Shown in pieces: positions 1-8,989 of a DNA stretch of 64,000 nt. Source of the DNA: Hoeflea ulvae. Its GTDB lineage: Bacteria > Pseudomonadota > Alphaproteobacteria > Rhizobiales > Rhizobiaceae. Within the stretch, counting starts at the first letter, position 1. Each line of letters starts with the position of its first letter. The translations under genes and the position numbers were made by a program. Location: positions 3,541,501-3,605,500 of the forward strand of contig NZ_JAOVZQ010000001.1 of the NCBI RefSeq assembly GCF_026619435.1, given 5' to 3'. The notes beneath the pieces are model-generated. The model was not told where the DNA came from and did no database searches. It saw only the letters and a program-made list of their open reading frames with translations.

Positions 1-664
1 TGAACACGCGCTGGAGCTGGCTCTCGGTCAGATGCACCAGTTCGCAGAGCGGCGCCAGCCGCAGCGGCTGATCATAATGGACATGCAGATGATCAAGCAC
101 ACGCTGCAGCCGCACCCGGTCACGCGGCAAATCGCTGACCGCCACTTCACCGCTGGCCAAGGCGGTGCAGTCAGACGCCATGCTCAGGTCGAACAGGATT
201 GATTGCAGGGCGAGCACTTGTGGCAGACCGTCGACCTCGGTCAGCTGCAACAGCCGCGCCCGCAACAGCCTTGTCGTGACGGGCGCAAAATGCAGGCCGC
301 GCCTGGCCTGCAACAACAGACCAGCCACCGGCGCAAGCTCCGGCACCGCACCGATCAAGCCGCTGATCCAGTCCTGCGTGAACCAGCACACCACCGCCCG
401 ATGCGGCGAGGTCGCCTCGATCAGCGACTGCGACTGGAAGGCATGCGGCACATTGGGCGCGATCAGCACCAGGTCACCGTCGTCATAATGGCCGAAATGA
501 TCGCCGACAAAGCGCATGCCGCGGCTGTTGACGGTCAGCGTCAGCTCGAATTCCGGATGGTAGTGCCAGTTGAACGGAAACTCGTCCAGCCGCCGGTCAA
601 ACACCAGAAGCGAGCGATCCGGCGGGATTGTCACCGTCTCGAAAAAGGGAGCCTGTATGACCAT
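1..664 (-). CDS. AraC-family transcriptional regulator (3' end cut by window edge)
   Basis: The reverse strand from the ATG at 664 reads without a stop to the left edge, giving about 221 residues of a cupin-type AraC regulator. The N-terminal part carries the sensor-domain signature HYHPEFELTLTVNSRG, which is typical of AraC_binding cupins, followed by GLLLQARPGLHF-type linker sequence. The last visible residues (LHVHYDQPLRLAPLCELVHL) are the first helix-turn-helix of the AraC DNA-binding domain, so about 60 to 80 residues lie outside the window. It is divergent from the GMC oxidoreductase, with about 110 bp between the starts, so control of that gene and the shikimate-dehydrogenase-like gene is a reasonable inference. 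The effector is unknown. Confidence 0.85.
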   Translation of the reverse strand, partial: MVIQAPFFETVTIPPDRSLLVFDRRLDEFPFNWHYHPEFELTLTVNSRGMRFVGDHFGHYDDGDLVLIAPNVPHAFQSQSLIEATSPHRAVVCWFTQDWISGLIGAVPELAPVAGLLLQARRGLHFAPVTTRLLRARLLQLTEVDGLPQVLALQSILFDLSMASDCTALASGEVAVSDLPRDRVRLQRVLDHLHVHYDQPLRLAPLCELVHLTESQLQRVF

Positions 665-775
665 TACGTCGCTTGTCCGAATTGCTATGCGGGAATCATA
701 CAAAAAGCCGCGGTGATTGGGAATGGCTTGCGATGCGCCGCTCTGCCATTCAGGGTGGGAACGGGAGGCGCTTTC

Positions 776-2290
776 ATGCAGAGCATCAAGGCAGATGTGA
801 TCATCATCGGCACCGGCGTCGGCGGCAGCGCCGTGGCGCATCAACTGGCTGGTTCCGGCGCCAGGATCCTGATGCTCGAGCGCGGTGACTTCTTGGCCAA
901 CGAACCCCAAAACAGCGATGCCGAGTCGGTGTTTGCGCAGGCCCGCTACAAGACCACCGATCTCTGGCAGGACCCGGCGGGCAGAACCTACCGGCCCGGC
1001 CAATACTATTATGTCGGCGGTCATACCAAATTCTACGGCACCGCCATGTTCCGGTTTCGCGAAAGCGATTTCAACGAGACAGAGATGGACCATGCCGCTT
1101 CGCCTGCCTGGCCCGTCAGCTATGCCGATCTTGAACCCTATTACGCCGCCGCCGAAAATCTCTATGGCGTGCGCGGAGACCAAGGCACCGACCCGACAGA
1201 GCCGCCGCGCTCCGCGCCATTCCCACACCCCGCCATCCCGCATGAGCCGGTGATCAAAACCCTGTCCGGCCGCTTGCGCGATCTCGGGCTGACGCCATTC
1301 CCGATGCCCGCGGCGGTGGATTATGGCGAAGGCGGCAACTGCCGGCGCTGCGGCACCTGCGACGCCTTCGCCTGCCGCTTTGATGCCAAGGGCGATGCCG
1401 ATGTCAGGATCATGCGGCCGCTGCTTGACCATCCCGACATAAGGCTGGAACGCAATGCAAAGGTCACAAGGCTGATCGCCGACAGAGACGGTCGCCGCAT
1501 CGTCGCCGCCGAAATCCTGCGCGACGGCGAGACCCTGCGCGCCGAAGCACCGCTGTTCGTGCTGTCTGCCGGGGCGATCAATTCGGCGCTGATCCTGCTG
1601 CGCTCGGCCTGCGAGCCGATGCCCGATGGCCTCGCCAACAGCTCCGGTGTTGTCGGGCGCTATTTGATGAACCACCATCTGACCGGGCTGATGGGCGTCA
1701 ACCCGCTCGCCGTCAACGACACAAAATTTCCCAAGACGCTGTCGGTCAATGATTTCTATCACGGCCTGCCGGGCGATCCCGACGCCCGCGGTAACATGCA
1801 GATGCTGGGCAATATCCAGGGCGCGATGATCCGCGCCACCTATCCGGCGATGCCGCGCCTTGCCGCCAACTGGCTGGCGCGGCACTCGGTCGATGTGCTG
1901 GCGATGTCGGAAGACCTGCCCGATGCCTGCAGCCGGGTGCGGATGCTTGCGGGCGACCGCGTCGAGGTCGACTATCGTCCCGGCGGGACTGCTGCGCATG
2001 ACCGTTTCGTCACCCATCTCAGGCGCGTTTTACGCCGTGCCGGATTTCCGCTGGTGCTGCGCCACGGCTTCGGCATCGAGGCGCCGTCGCACCAGTGCGG
2101 CACCGTGCGGATGGGCGATGACCCCGCAAGCTCGGCGCTCGATTCGCTTTGCCGGGCGCATGACCACCCCAATCTCCATGTCGTGGATGCAGGGTTCTTC
2201 CCCTCTTCCGCAGCCCTCAACCCTGCCCTGACCATCGCCGCCCAGGCGCTGCGGGTCGGGGCACATCTGCGCGACACCCACGCCGCCTGA
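776..2290 (+). CDS. GMC family FAD-dependent oxidoreductase
   Basis: A 504-residue protein with an N-terminal FAD-binding Rossmann motif (VIIIGTGVGGSAVAHQLAGS, residues 8-27) and the C-terminal GMC signature with catalytic HQCGTVRMG and the NPALTIAAQAL helix. A cysteine cluster (C-x2-C-x2-C-x4-C near residue 185, followed by an AK) is seen in many bacterial sugar and alcohol dehydrogenases of this family. The start at 776 is preceded by GGGAGG at good spacing; the frame is open further upstream but that part runs antisense to the AraC gene. The shikimate-dehydrogenase-like gene follows 29 bp later, so the two probably form an operon. The substrate (sugar, polyol or alicyclic alcohol) cannot be read from sequence. 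Confidence 0.9.
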   Translation: MQSIKADVIIIGTGVGGSAVAHQLAGSGARILMLERGDFLANEPQNSDAESVFAQARYKTTDLWQDPAGRTYRPGQYYYVGGHTKFYGTAMFRFRESDFNETEMDHAASPAWPVSYADLEPYYAAAENLYGVRGDQGTDPTEPPRSAPFPHPAIPHEPVIKTLSGRLRDLGLTPFPMPAAVDYGEGGNCRRCGTCDAFACRFDAKGDADVRIMRPLLDHPDIRLERNAKVTRLIADRDGRRIVAAEILRDGETLRAEAPLFVLSAGAINSALILLRSACEPMPDGLANSSGVVGRYLMNHHLTGLMGVNPLAVNDTKFPKTLSVNDFYHGLPGDPDARGNMQMLGNIQGAMIRATYPAMPRLAANWLARHSVDVLAMSEDLPDACSRVRMLAGDRVEVDYRPGGTAAHDRFVTHLRRVLRRAGFPLVLRHGFGIEAPSHQCGTVRMGDDPASSALDSLCRAHDHPNLHVVDAGFFPSSAALNPALTIAAQALRVGAHLRDTHAA

Positions 2291-2319
2291 CCGCCACGCC
2301 AGAACAAGGACCGGACCCG

Positions 2320-3162
2320 ATGAACTTTCTGCTTCCGCTTACCGGCTGCTTTGCCCAGCCCGTCGCCGAAAACCCCACCGTTGTCATGATCGAAGCCGCC
2401 TACCGGCATCACGGTCTCGACTGGCGCTATATCAATTGCGAGGTCGCGCCCGAGGATCTGGGCGATGCGGTGCGCGGCGCGCGCGCCATGGGCTGGCGCG
2501 GCTTCAACTGCTCGCTGCCACACAAGGTCGCTGTCATCGACCATCTCGACGCACTCGGCCAGTCGGCCGCAATCATCGGCGCGGTCAACACCATCGTCCG
2601 CGATGGCGACCGGATGATCGGCGAGAACACCGACGGACGCGGCTTCGTCGTGGCGCTGAAGGAGGTCGTCGATCCGAAGGGCAAATCCGTGGTGCTGCTG
2701 GGCGCAGGCGGCGCGGCCCGAGCGGTGGCCGTCGAGATGGCGTTGGCTGGAGCTGCCCGGATCACCATCGTCAACCGCAGCGCCGAACGCGGCCAGGCCG
2801 TCGTCGACCTTTTGAACGACAGCAGCCCGGCAAAGGCCAGCTATGCTTCGTGGCAGCAGACCTTTGCCGTGCCCGCCGACACCGACATCGTCATCAATGC
2901 CACCTCCATCGGGCTTTATCCGGATGTCGAGGCAATGCCCGATATCGACACCGGCAGCCTGACGCCCGGCATGGTCGTCGCCGACGGCATTCCCAATCCG
3001 CCCCGGACCCGCTTTCTGCAAGCAGCACAAGCCCGCGGCTGCCGTACCGTCGACGGGCTCGGCATGCTGGTGCAGCAGGGCGTCATCGGCATCAAATACT
3101 GGACCGGCGTGGATGCCGATCCGCAGGTCATGCGCAAGGCGCTGCTCGACCTCGGCTTGTAG
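2320..3162 (+). CDS. Shikimate/quinate dehydrogenase-like NAD(P) oxidoreductase (AroE family)
   Basis: A 280-residue AroE-fold protein. The N-terminal substrate domain has the LPHK motif with the catalytic lysine (NCSLPHKVAVIDHLD) and the ENTDGRGF segment with the catalytic aspartate. The dinucleotide-binding loop is VVLLGAGGAARAVAVEMALA near residues 125-144, followed by INATSIGLYPD. Because it sits in a catabolic-looking operon with a GMC dehydrogenase under a divergent AraC regulator, it is more likely a catabolic paralogue (quinate/shikimate or a related cyclitol) than the housekeeping aroE of aromatic amino-acid synthesis. That role is inference; the family assignment is firm. Confidence 0.85.
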   Translation: MNFLLPLTGCFAQPVAENPTVVMIEAAYRHHGLDWRYINCEVAPEDLGDAVRGARAMGWRGFNCSLPHKVAVIDHLDALGQSAAIIGAVNTIVRDGDRMIGENTDGRGFVVALKEVVDPKGKSVVLLGAGGAARAVAVEMALAGAARITIVNRSAERGQAVVDLLNDSSPAKASYASWQQTFAVPADTDIVINATSIGLYPDVEAMPDIDTGSLTPGMVVADGIPNPPRTRFLQAAQARGCRTVDGLGMLVQQGVIGIKYWTGVDADPQVMRKALLDLGL

Positions 3163-3216
3163 CGCGGTCTGGGCCATTGTATCCATTCCGATCGACAGGA
3201 TTTCGGGAGACAGAGC

Positions 3217-3609
3217 ATGGACCGGTTCACGGGCGGATGTCTTTGCGGCAATGTCCGCTTTGTGGCACAAGGCGCGCCCTACCGGGTCGGCCTGTGCCAC
3301 TGTCTCGACTGCCGCAAGCATCACGGCGCGCTGTTTCACGCCTCTGCCATCTTCCCGCAAGCTTCGGTCACGACAAAGGGCGAGACCAGCGCCTATTCCG
3401 GCCGGCATTTCTGCCCGAAATGCGGCTCCTCCGTGTTCGGCCACAGCGGAGACGAAATCGAGATCAATCTCGGTGCGCTCGATGCACCGGACCAGTTCAA
3501 GCCGACCTACGAGCTCTGGACCTGCCGCCGCGAATCCTGGCTGCCGCCATTTGCGCAGACGAGACTCTACGACCTCGACCGTGACACCACCGGGCGCTCG
3601 GAAGACTAG
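3217..3609 (+). CDS. GFA family protein (glutathione-dependent formaldehyde-activating enzyme-like)
   Basis: A 130-residue single-domain GFA (Gfa/CENP-V) protein. The zinc-binding cysteines are visible as GGCLCGNVRF at the N-terminus, CHCLDCRKHHGALF near residue 27 and FCPKCGSSVFG near residue 68. Members bind structural and catalytic zinc, and in Paracoccus Gfa was linked to formation of S-hydroxymethylglutathione, but most genomic copies have no proven substrate. The start has a GGGAGA ribosome-binding site at proper distance. It lies about 50 bp after the AroE-like gene on the same strand and could be co-transcribed. Confidence 0.88.
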   Translation: MDRFTGGCLCGNVRFVAQGAPYRVGLCHCLDCRKHHGALFHASAIFPQASVTTKGETSAYSGRHFCPKCGSSVFGHSGDEIEINLGALDAPDQFKPTYELWTCRRESWLPPFAQTRLYDLDRDTTGRSED

Positions 3610-3667
3610 GCGGCAGGACTCATAACCGAATCCGGGTTTTCTGCCGCCGGCAAATTCGCGATCATGC

Positions 3668-4096
3668 TCACGTCTTCCCTGATGGCCTGACGGTCCGGCC
3701 TGCGTCTGACCCGGCCTCGGCTATGTCAGACGGTGCAGGGTCTGCGTCTCCCGGAGCAGCGAGATGCAGCTTCAGGCGATCGAGCGCCCCATCCCATTTC
3801 TCCCCGACCTGGGCCAGGAATGCATTCGCCTGTACCAGCTTCCGCTTCTCGAGACTGTAGAGTGTTTCGCGTCCGGATTTCTCCGACGAGACCAGCTGCG
3901 CATCGGCAAGCGTTTTCAAGTGCTTGCTGACGGCCTGCCTTGAGATGTCCATGCCTTCGCACAACACCGAAACAGACAGGGCGCCATCACCATACAGTCT
4001 CTCGACAATGGCGATCCGCCGCGGATCTCCAAGCGCGGAAAAGGTCATGGCGAGATCGGTCGCCTGCCCCTGCTGCGACAAAAGACTACTCGACAT
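3668..4096 (-). CDS. ArsR-family winged-helix transcriptional regulator
   Basis: A 142-residue small winged-helix regulator. It reads LAMTFSALGDPRRIAIVERL at residues 14-33 and has a recognition helix in DISRQAVSKHLKTLADAQLV, the classic ArsR/SmtB layout; no metal-binding CxC motif is visible, so it is not obviously a metal sensor. The start overlaps the end of the upstream SRPBCC gene by 11 bp, so the pair is translationally coupled. ArsR-SRPBCC pairs are very common; here the SRPBCC gene comes first, which is the less usual order. The C-terminus is a low-complexity tail. Confidence 0.88.
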   Translation of the reverse strand: MSSSLLSQQGQATDLAMTFSALGDPRRIAIVERLYGDGALSVSVLCEGMDISRQAVSKHLKTLADAQLVSSEKSGRETLYSLEKRKLVQANAFLAQVGEKWDGALDRLKLHLAAPGDADPAPSDIAEAGSDAGRTVRPSGKT

Positions 4097-4538
4097 GGGT
4101 TTTGATGTTGTTCATCTGGATCGCCCAGCCTCCCGTATTGTCCCGGAACAGCTGCACACGTCGGGATTCCGGCAGCCGGTCGAAACCGCTTTCGCGAACC
4201 GTCAGCCGCGTGCCACCGGTAATATTTTGCAGCGTGAACTCCACCAGCGTCACCTTGTTTTCAAGCTCCGGGTCATCAGGATCGACTGTTTCATCGTATG
4301 GCCAGAAAAAACTGAACCTTGTCGGTGCATCGAGGGTCTCGACCCGCGCCCAGAACCGATGCCCTTCAAAACCCGGATAGGTCACTTCGCCGGTCGTGAT
4401 TTTTCCGGGCAAAAATGGGCCATGCAGCTTGAGTCGGAACCAGGTTCCGAACTCCGTATGATCGGTAAGGGCTTTCCAGACCCTTTCTTTCGGTGCGTCT
4501 AGGTCCACCGTCCGTTCGATGCTGTTTGACATGCGCAA
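4086..4538 (-). CDS. SRPBCC / AHSA1-like domain protein
   Basis: A 150-residue single START-like (SRPBCC, AHSA1) domain. The family opening IERTVDLDAPKERVWKALTD and the later FRLKLHGPFLPG and VEFTLQNITGGTRLTVRESG strands match the helix-grip fold used to hold hydrophobic ligands. The ArsR regulator follows with an 11-bp overlap. These pairs often have no known ligand, and this sequence gives no clue to one. The upstream 100 bp (4539-4640) holds the promoter and the tail end of the convergent-free gap before the CoA-transferase stop. Confidence 0.87.
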   Translation of the reverse strand: MRMSNSIERTVDLDAPKERVWKALTDHTEFGTWFRLKLHGPFLPGKITTGEVTYPGFEGHRFWARVETLDAPTRFSFFWPYDETVDPDDPELENKVTLVEFTLQNITGGTRLTVRESGFDRLPESRRVQLFRDNTGGWAIQMNNIKTHVE

Positions 4539-4640
4539 CTCCTTGGTTGCCTTTTTATGCCATAACCGGGGGAAATACGCAACCCAATGGTTGCATATCC
4601 GAACATCCGTAAACGGCAGTCGGTGCGGGACGCGCCTGCC

Positions 4641-6032
4641 TCACCACTGCGCAACAGCTGAACCTAGCCTGTTCGCCGGCCTTTCCCACGCAATCGCCGC
4701 TCCATCGAGCTGCAATGCAGACCGCAACCTGAGCGCCGGACCCCAGTCCGTCGGCTCGATCGCATCGGCATAATCCGCCCGCTGCGGCTTGCCGATTTCC
4801 ACCCTACCCGCGCCTAGCGGCCAGTCAGTCAGAAACCCGCCAACCCGCGCCAGCGATGTGCGCCAATGCGAGCCTGTCGCCTGTGTCTGGCGCAGCGTCA
4901 GTCCGCGCACCACTGCTGCGGCCAGCAGATAGCCTGCGCCCTGATCGAGCGCCTGCACCGGCAGCGGCACCGGCCTGTCCGCGCCGGCCTCAGCCATCCC
5001 GGCATCGGCAATGCCGCAGCTCATCTGCACCAGGCTGTCAAAGCCGCGCCGCCTGGCCCAGGGGCCGCTCCAGCCATAGGCGTCAAGCGCCACGTCGATC
5101 AGTCCGGGATTGAGCTGCGCCCGGACATCGGCGCCCAGCCCCAGCGCCTCGAGCGCGTCCGCGCGGTAGCCATGCACCAGCGCATCGGCCTCAGCCAGCA
5201 AGGCCTCGAAGCGCTCGCGGTCACCGGCTTGTCTGAGATCAAGCCGCGCGCAGCGCTTGCCCGGCGTCACTTCCGGAATCACCACACCTTCATCCCATCC
5301 GGGCGGATCGATCCGCAACACATCGGCGCCGAAACCGGCCAGCAACCGCGTTGCCACCGGCCCGGCCAGCACCCGGGTCAGATCCAGAATTTTCAGGCCC
5401 GTAAGCGGCCGCGCCGCGTCGAAACCAGCCGCAAATTTCGCCGCGCCCGCGCCGAAATCCATCCGCATCAACGGTTCGGACAGCACAGAGCGTCCCTGAG
5501 GATGCGCGGCCCATTGCTGCCGGCTGCGCATCGCCGCCGCACATCCGCCTGCAGCCACAATTGCTGTCTCCAGCTCATCCGCCCGCCAGCTTGCGACAAC
5601 GGCGGCGACCGCCTCGCGCTCCACTCCGGCCCCAAGCACCGAGAGTGCCGCGTCACGATGGTGCAGCGCATTGGTGTGCAGCCTTATCCAGCCATCGGCA
5701 GCCTGGTAGTCCCCGGCAATGGCGTCCCAGACCGGCGGCAACTCCCAGCCTTGCGGCGCGATGGAAAAGCCGAACCACAGCGACGCCAGGCGCCTATCGA
5801 CACTGACATCTGCAATGCTGCCCGACCGCGCCCCGGTCCATTCGGCAAGCGCCAATCCGGCCGTGGCAATCGCGGCAGCAGCAAAATCGCTCACCGCAAA
5901 CACCGACGGCAGCGCACCCTCGCCCTTGACCTGCACGTTTTCGATCAGGCCCGGCTCTCCGTCCAGTGCGGCCCACAATGCGGTCATCATGCTGGTGGTG
6001 ACGGCACTGTCACTGCCTTGATTATGCGACAT
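4641..6032 (-). CDS. CaiB/BaiF class III CoA-transferase family protein, permuted-looking
   Basis: A 463-residue member of the class III CoA-transferases, which move CoA between acyl acids. The recognisable family start (LKILDLTRVLAGPVATRLLA, then FGADVLRIDPPGWDEG and RCARLDLRQAGDRERFEALL) begins only near residue 210. The first 200 residues instead resemble the C-terminal half of ordinary members (DGWIRLHTNALHHRDAALSV, then an ADELE segment and WAAHPQGRSVLSEPL). The protein therefore looks like a partial second copy placed before the usual N-terminal half. The segment FDSLVQMSCGIADAGM corresponds to the region just before or around the active site. Substrate unknown; it stands alone between SRPBCC/ArsR and yegP. 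Confidence 0.8.
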   Translation of the reverse strand: MSHNQGSDSAVTTSMMTALWAALDGEPGLIENVQVKGEGALPSVFAVSDFAAAAIATAGLALAEWTGARSGSIADVSVDRRLASLWFGFSIAPQGWELPPVWDAIAGDYQAADGWIRLHTNALHHRDAALSVLGAGVEREAVAAVVASWRADELETAIVAAGGCAAAMRSRQQWAAHPQGRSVLSEPLMRMDFGAGAAKFAAGFDAARPLTGLKILDLTRVLAGPVATRLLAGFGADVLRIDPPGWDEGVVIPEVTPGKRCARLDLRQAGDRERFEALLAEADALVHGYRADALEALGLGADVRAQLNPGLIDVALDAYGWSGPWARRRGFDSLVQMSCGIADAGMAEAGADRPVPLPVQALDQGAGYLLAAAVVRGLTLRQTQATGSHWRTSLARVGGFLTDWPLGAGRVEIGKPQRADYADAIEPTDWGPALRLRSALQLDGAAIAWERPANRLGSAVAQW

Positions 6033-6256
6033 CGCTGAGATCCTTTTACCGGGCAGCCGTCACACAAGCGGCAAATCCGGATGCCGTCAATATTGATTGA
6101 TAGGCAACCAAAAGCATGGCGGGTGCGCGCCCCGCCCTTGCCGGAAGCAAAGCCCGGTCATTTCGTCCACGGCTGAAAGATTTTCCCGGCTTGTGAACAC
6201 AGCCCGTTACTGGCACCTTGCGCAGGTACGATTCACACTGCATGGAGAGGAAGCAA

Positions 6257-6433
6257 ATGGCCCACAAGTTCGAAATCTACAAGGACAAGGCCGGCGAGTT
6301 CCGGGTTCGGTTCAAATACAACAGCGAAGTGATGTTTTCGACGGAAGGCTATTCGAGCAAGGCCAGTGCGCAAAACGCCATCGACTCGATCAAGAAAAAC
6401 GGTCCGGGAGCCCCCACCGAAGACAACAGCTGA
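6257..6433 (+). CDS. YegP-like DUF1508 protein
   Basis: A 58-residue protein, essentially one DUF1508 repeat: KFEIYKDKAGEFRVRFKYNS, then YSSKASAQNAIDSIKKNGPG. E. coli YegP has two such repeats; single-repeat copies are common in Alphaproteobacteria. Function is unknown, and an association with stress has been suggested in the family. The start at 6257 is favoured over an upstream in-frame codon because GGAGAGGAAG sits just before it. It is transcribed away from the CoA-transferase. Confidence 0.85.
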   Translation: MAHKFEIYKDKAGEFRVRFKYNSEVMFSTEGYSSKASAQNAIDSIKKNGPGAPTEDNS

Positions 6434-6531
6434 GCCAGATCCAGGGGACGGCTTGCTCCTGCTGCTGTGACCGCTGAGGCCATTGCATGCCCGGCAGCCT
6501 GTGGCGCCAGAGGCAAACCGTCCCCGCCCGG

Positions 6532-7152
6532 CTATTGTTTGGCCGCTTCCGCCGCGCACACCGCCGGCAAGCCGCCGATCACCATGTCGGCGACGATATC
6601 GGCATAGGCGTCGCGGTCGACAGGTCCGCCCGGCCGGTACCACAGGAAAAACCAGTTGAGCATGCCGAAGATCGACATGGTCACCGGCCCCACCAGTTCG
6701 GGCCGGTCTGCAAACCGCTCCGGCTCGATCGCCCGCACACTGTCCGACATGCAGGTTACCAGCCGCCGCTGCAGCGCGCGCAGATGCACCTGGTTGTCCT
6801 CCGGCAGCGATGACAGCGCATCAAGCTGCACCTTGTGCTCGGCATCGGAATCCCGATAGGCGATCAGGATTGCCCTGATCAGCGCCCGCAGCCGTCCCGA
6901 GGCCGAGCCGGCCCCCGCAGCAGCCTTCTCCACCACATCCACCAGATCGGTCAGATGCGTGTCGATAATATCGAACAGCAGCGCGTCCTTGGACGGGTAA
7001 TAGTGATAGATCAGGGCCTTGGATACGCCGCAGGCCTGCGCCAGCTTGCCCATGGAAGCGCGGTCGAAGCCCTGTTCGGCAAAGAAGACGGCGGCAGTCT
7101 TCAAAATCGCCTCGCGCTTGGCTTCATAGTCCTTGGCAATGGTGCGGGCCAT
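6532..7152 (-). CDS. TetR-family regulator, probable phenylacetate regulator (PaaR-like)
   Basis: A 206-residue TetR regulator. The N-terminal DNA-binding domain contains ILKTAAVFFAEQGFDRASMG and GVSKALIYHYYPSKDALLFD, and the C-terminal part is an all-helical ligand domain. Its start lies 4 bp after the stop of paaK, so it is the last gene of the paaG-paaI-paaK operon. TetR-type PaaR proteins that respond to phenylacetyl-CoA are known in other proteobacteria. A TetR-like palindrome at 9813-9824 in the promoter between the two arms of this cluster is the obvious candidate operator. The start at 7152 (MARTIAKDYEAKREAIL) is chosen because the family begins there; an extension overlapping paaK is possible but unlikely. 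Confidence 0.87.
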   Translation of the reverse strand: MARTIAKDYEAKREAILKTAAVFFAEQGFDRASMGKLAQACGVSKALIYHYYPSKDALLFDIIDTHLTDLVDVVEKAAAGAGSASGRLRALIRAILIAYRDSDAEHKVQLDALSSLPEDNQVHLRALQRRLVTCMSDSVRAIEPERFADRPELVGPVTMSIFGMLNWFFLWYRPGGPVDRDAYADIVADMVIGGLPAVCAAEAAKQ

Positions 7153-7156
7153 CCGT

Positions 7157-8467
7157 TCAGCTCCGCGGCCGGTTGTCGACGACGCGCTTGGCCTTGCCTT
7201 CGGACCGCGCCACATTGCCCGGTTCGGCGACATTGATCCGCGCGGTGACGCCGACCACGCTCTTGATGTGATGCGCCAGTTCCTTGCCGGATGCGGCGCG
7301 GGCCTCCTCGCCGGCGGCGACGATCGTGCATTCGACGTGCACGGTCATGTCGTCCATCCGCCCGCTGCGGCTCAGCTCGATCTGGAAATGCGGCGCAAGA
7401 CCGGCGCATTTCAAAATCTGCTCCTCGATCTGGGTCGGAAACACATTGACGCCGCGCAGGATCATCATGTCGTCGGAGCGGCCAGTGATCTTTTCCATCC
7501 GCCGCATCGAGCGCGCCGTGCCCGGCAACAGCCGGGTCAGGTCGCGGGTGCGGTAGCGCACCATCGGCAGCGCTTCCTTGGTCAGCGTGGTGAACACCAG
7601 TTCGCCGATCTCGCCATCGGGCAGCACCTCGCCGGTCACCGGATCGATCACTTCAGGGTAGAAATGATCCTCCCAGATATGCAGCCCGTCCTTGGTCTCG
7701 ACGCATTCATTGGCCACGCCCGGCCCCATGATTTCCGAGAGTCCGTAAATGTCGACCGCATGCATGTCGAAGGCCTGCTCGATCTCGCTGCGCATCGCAT
7801 TGGTCCAGGGTTCGGCCCCGAAGATACCGACCGCCAGCGAGCTTTCGCGCGGATCGATGCCCTCGGCGCGGAACTCGTCGAGGATCGACAGCATGTAGGA
7901 CGGCGTCACCATGATCACCTGCGGCTTGAAATCGGTGATCAGCGACACCTGCCGCTCGGTCATGCCGCCCGACACCGGCACGACGGTGCAGCCGAGCCGC
8001 TCGGCGCCGTAATGGGCGCCAAGCCCGCCGGTAAACAGCCCGTAACCGTAGGACACATGAACGATGTCGCCCGGACGCCCGCCCGAAGCGCGGATCGAGC
8101 GCGCCACCAGATCCGACCAGATGTCGATATCACCCGCCGTATAGCCCACCACCGTCGGCTTGCCGGTCGTGCCAGAGGAGCCATGCAGCCGCACCACCTT
8201 TTCGCGCGGCACGGCAAACATGCCGAAGGGGTAGTTGTGCCTGAGGTCATCCTTCGTCGTGAACGGGAATTTCGCAAGATCACCTAATGTCCTGAGATCA
8301 TCGGGATGCACGCCCTTGGCGTCGAACGCCGCCCTTGTGTGCGGGACGTTCTCATAGGCATGGGCCAGCGACCATTTCATCCGGCTGAGCTGCAGCGCCG
8401 CAATCTCGTCGCGGGACGCCGTTTCAATCGGATCAAGACTGGCCCGGTCGGGCGTCAGATCAAGCAT
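7157..8467 (-). CDS. paaK: Phenylacetate-CoA ligase
   Basis: A 436-residue adenylate-forming ligase that converts phenylacetate, ATP and CoA to phenylacetyl-CoA, the entry step of the paa pathway. The P-loop-like motif LHGSSGTTGKPTVVGYT lies near residue 94, the adenylation core YGLSEIMGPGVANECVE near residue 239, and the C-terminal region has RGVNVFPTQIEEQIL, which is typical of PaaK. Length matches the family (about 430-440). It is co-transcribed with paaG and paaI upstream and the tetR gene downstream. Confidence 0.95.
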   Translation of the reverse strand: MLDLTPDRASLDPIETASRDEIAALQLSRMKWSLAHAYENVPHTRAAFDAKGVHPDDLRTLGDLAKFPFTTKDDLRHNYPFGMFAVPREKVVRLHGSSGTTGKPTVVGYTAGDIDIWSDLVARSIRASGGRPGDIVHVSYGYGLFTGGLGAHYGAERLGCTVVPVSGGMTERQVSLITDFKPQVIMVTPSYMLSILDEFRAEGIDPRESSLAVGIFGAEPWTNAMRSEIEQAFDMHAVDIYGLSEIMGPGVANECVETKDGLHIWEDHFYPEVIDPVTGEVLPDGEIGELVFTTLTKEALPMVRYRTRDLTRLLPGTARSMRRMEKITGRSDDMMILRGVNVFPTQIEEQILKCAGLAPHFQIELSRSGRMDDMTVHVECTIVAAGEEARAASGKELAHHIKSVVGVTARINVAEPGNVARSEGKAKRVVDNRPRS

Positions 8468-8545
8468 CGGGATCTCCTCAAATCACCAGGGCGCTGACGT
8501 CAGCATTGCCGCGTGCGCCCACTCCCAAATCCGCCTTGCTGCGGC

Positions 8546-8989
8546 TCAGGCAGAAGGCTCTTCAAAATGCGTGCCCGCTATCGTGCGCGACAGCCCGCGG
8601 AATTCGGCAATCGCCACCCCGTCCTCGCGGGATACCGTCACGTCATAGATTCCCGAGCGTCCGGCCAGCGTCACTTCCCGCGCGGTTGCCGTCAGCCGGT
8701 CTCCCTCCCGTCCCGGCGCCAGAAAGGTCACCGAGCAATGCTGCGCCACGGTCACCTTGTTGTGGCTGTTGCAGGCGAAGGCGAAGGCGCTGTCAGCCAG
8801 TGTGAAGATCGCCCCGCCATGGCAGCTGCCGTGACCGTTGAGATGGTCCTTGCGCACCACCATCGACAATGTCGCCATCCCCGGCGCGACCGCCTCGATG
8901 GTCATGCCCATGGCTTTGGTGGTCTGGTCATCCTTCAGCATGGCTGCGGAGGATTTCTCGGCGCGTTGCTGATCGGACAACGCGCTCAT
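8546..8989 (-). CDS. paaI: Hydroxyphenylacetyl-CoA thioesterase PaaI
   Basis: A 147-residue hotdog-fold thioesterase. The family motif HLNGHGSCHGGAIFTLADSA (about residues 48-67) with the catalytic aspartate is present, followed by ACNSHNKVTVAQHCSVTFLA. PaaI hydrolyses ring-hydroxylated phenylacetyl-CoA and other stalled CoA esters, protecting the CoA pool. Its start codon overlaps the paaG stop by 4 bp (ATGA), so the two are translationally coupled. Confidence 0.95.
   Translation of the reverse strand: MSALSDQQRAEKSSAAMLKDDQTTKAMGMTIEAVAPGMATLSMVVRKDHLNGHGSCHGGAIFTLADSAFAFACNSHNKVTVAQHCSVTFLAPGREGDRLTATAREVTLAGRSGIYDVTVSREDGVAIAEFRGLSRTIAGTHFEEPSA

Noticed and set aside
203..775. N-terminal extension of the GMC oxidoreductase
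   Set aside because: It runs through the AraC gene on the other strand and has no similarity; the good ribosome site is at 776.
1972..3444. Long minus-strand open frame (490 codons)
   Set aside because: Antisense to the GMC and AroE-like genes; no family motif, and the plus-strand genes have clear domains. High GC makes long antisense frames common.
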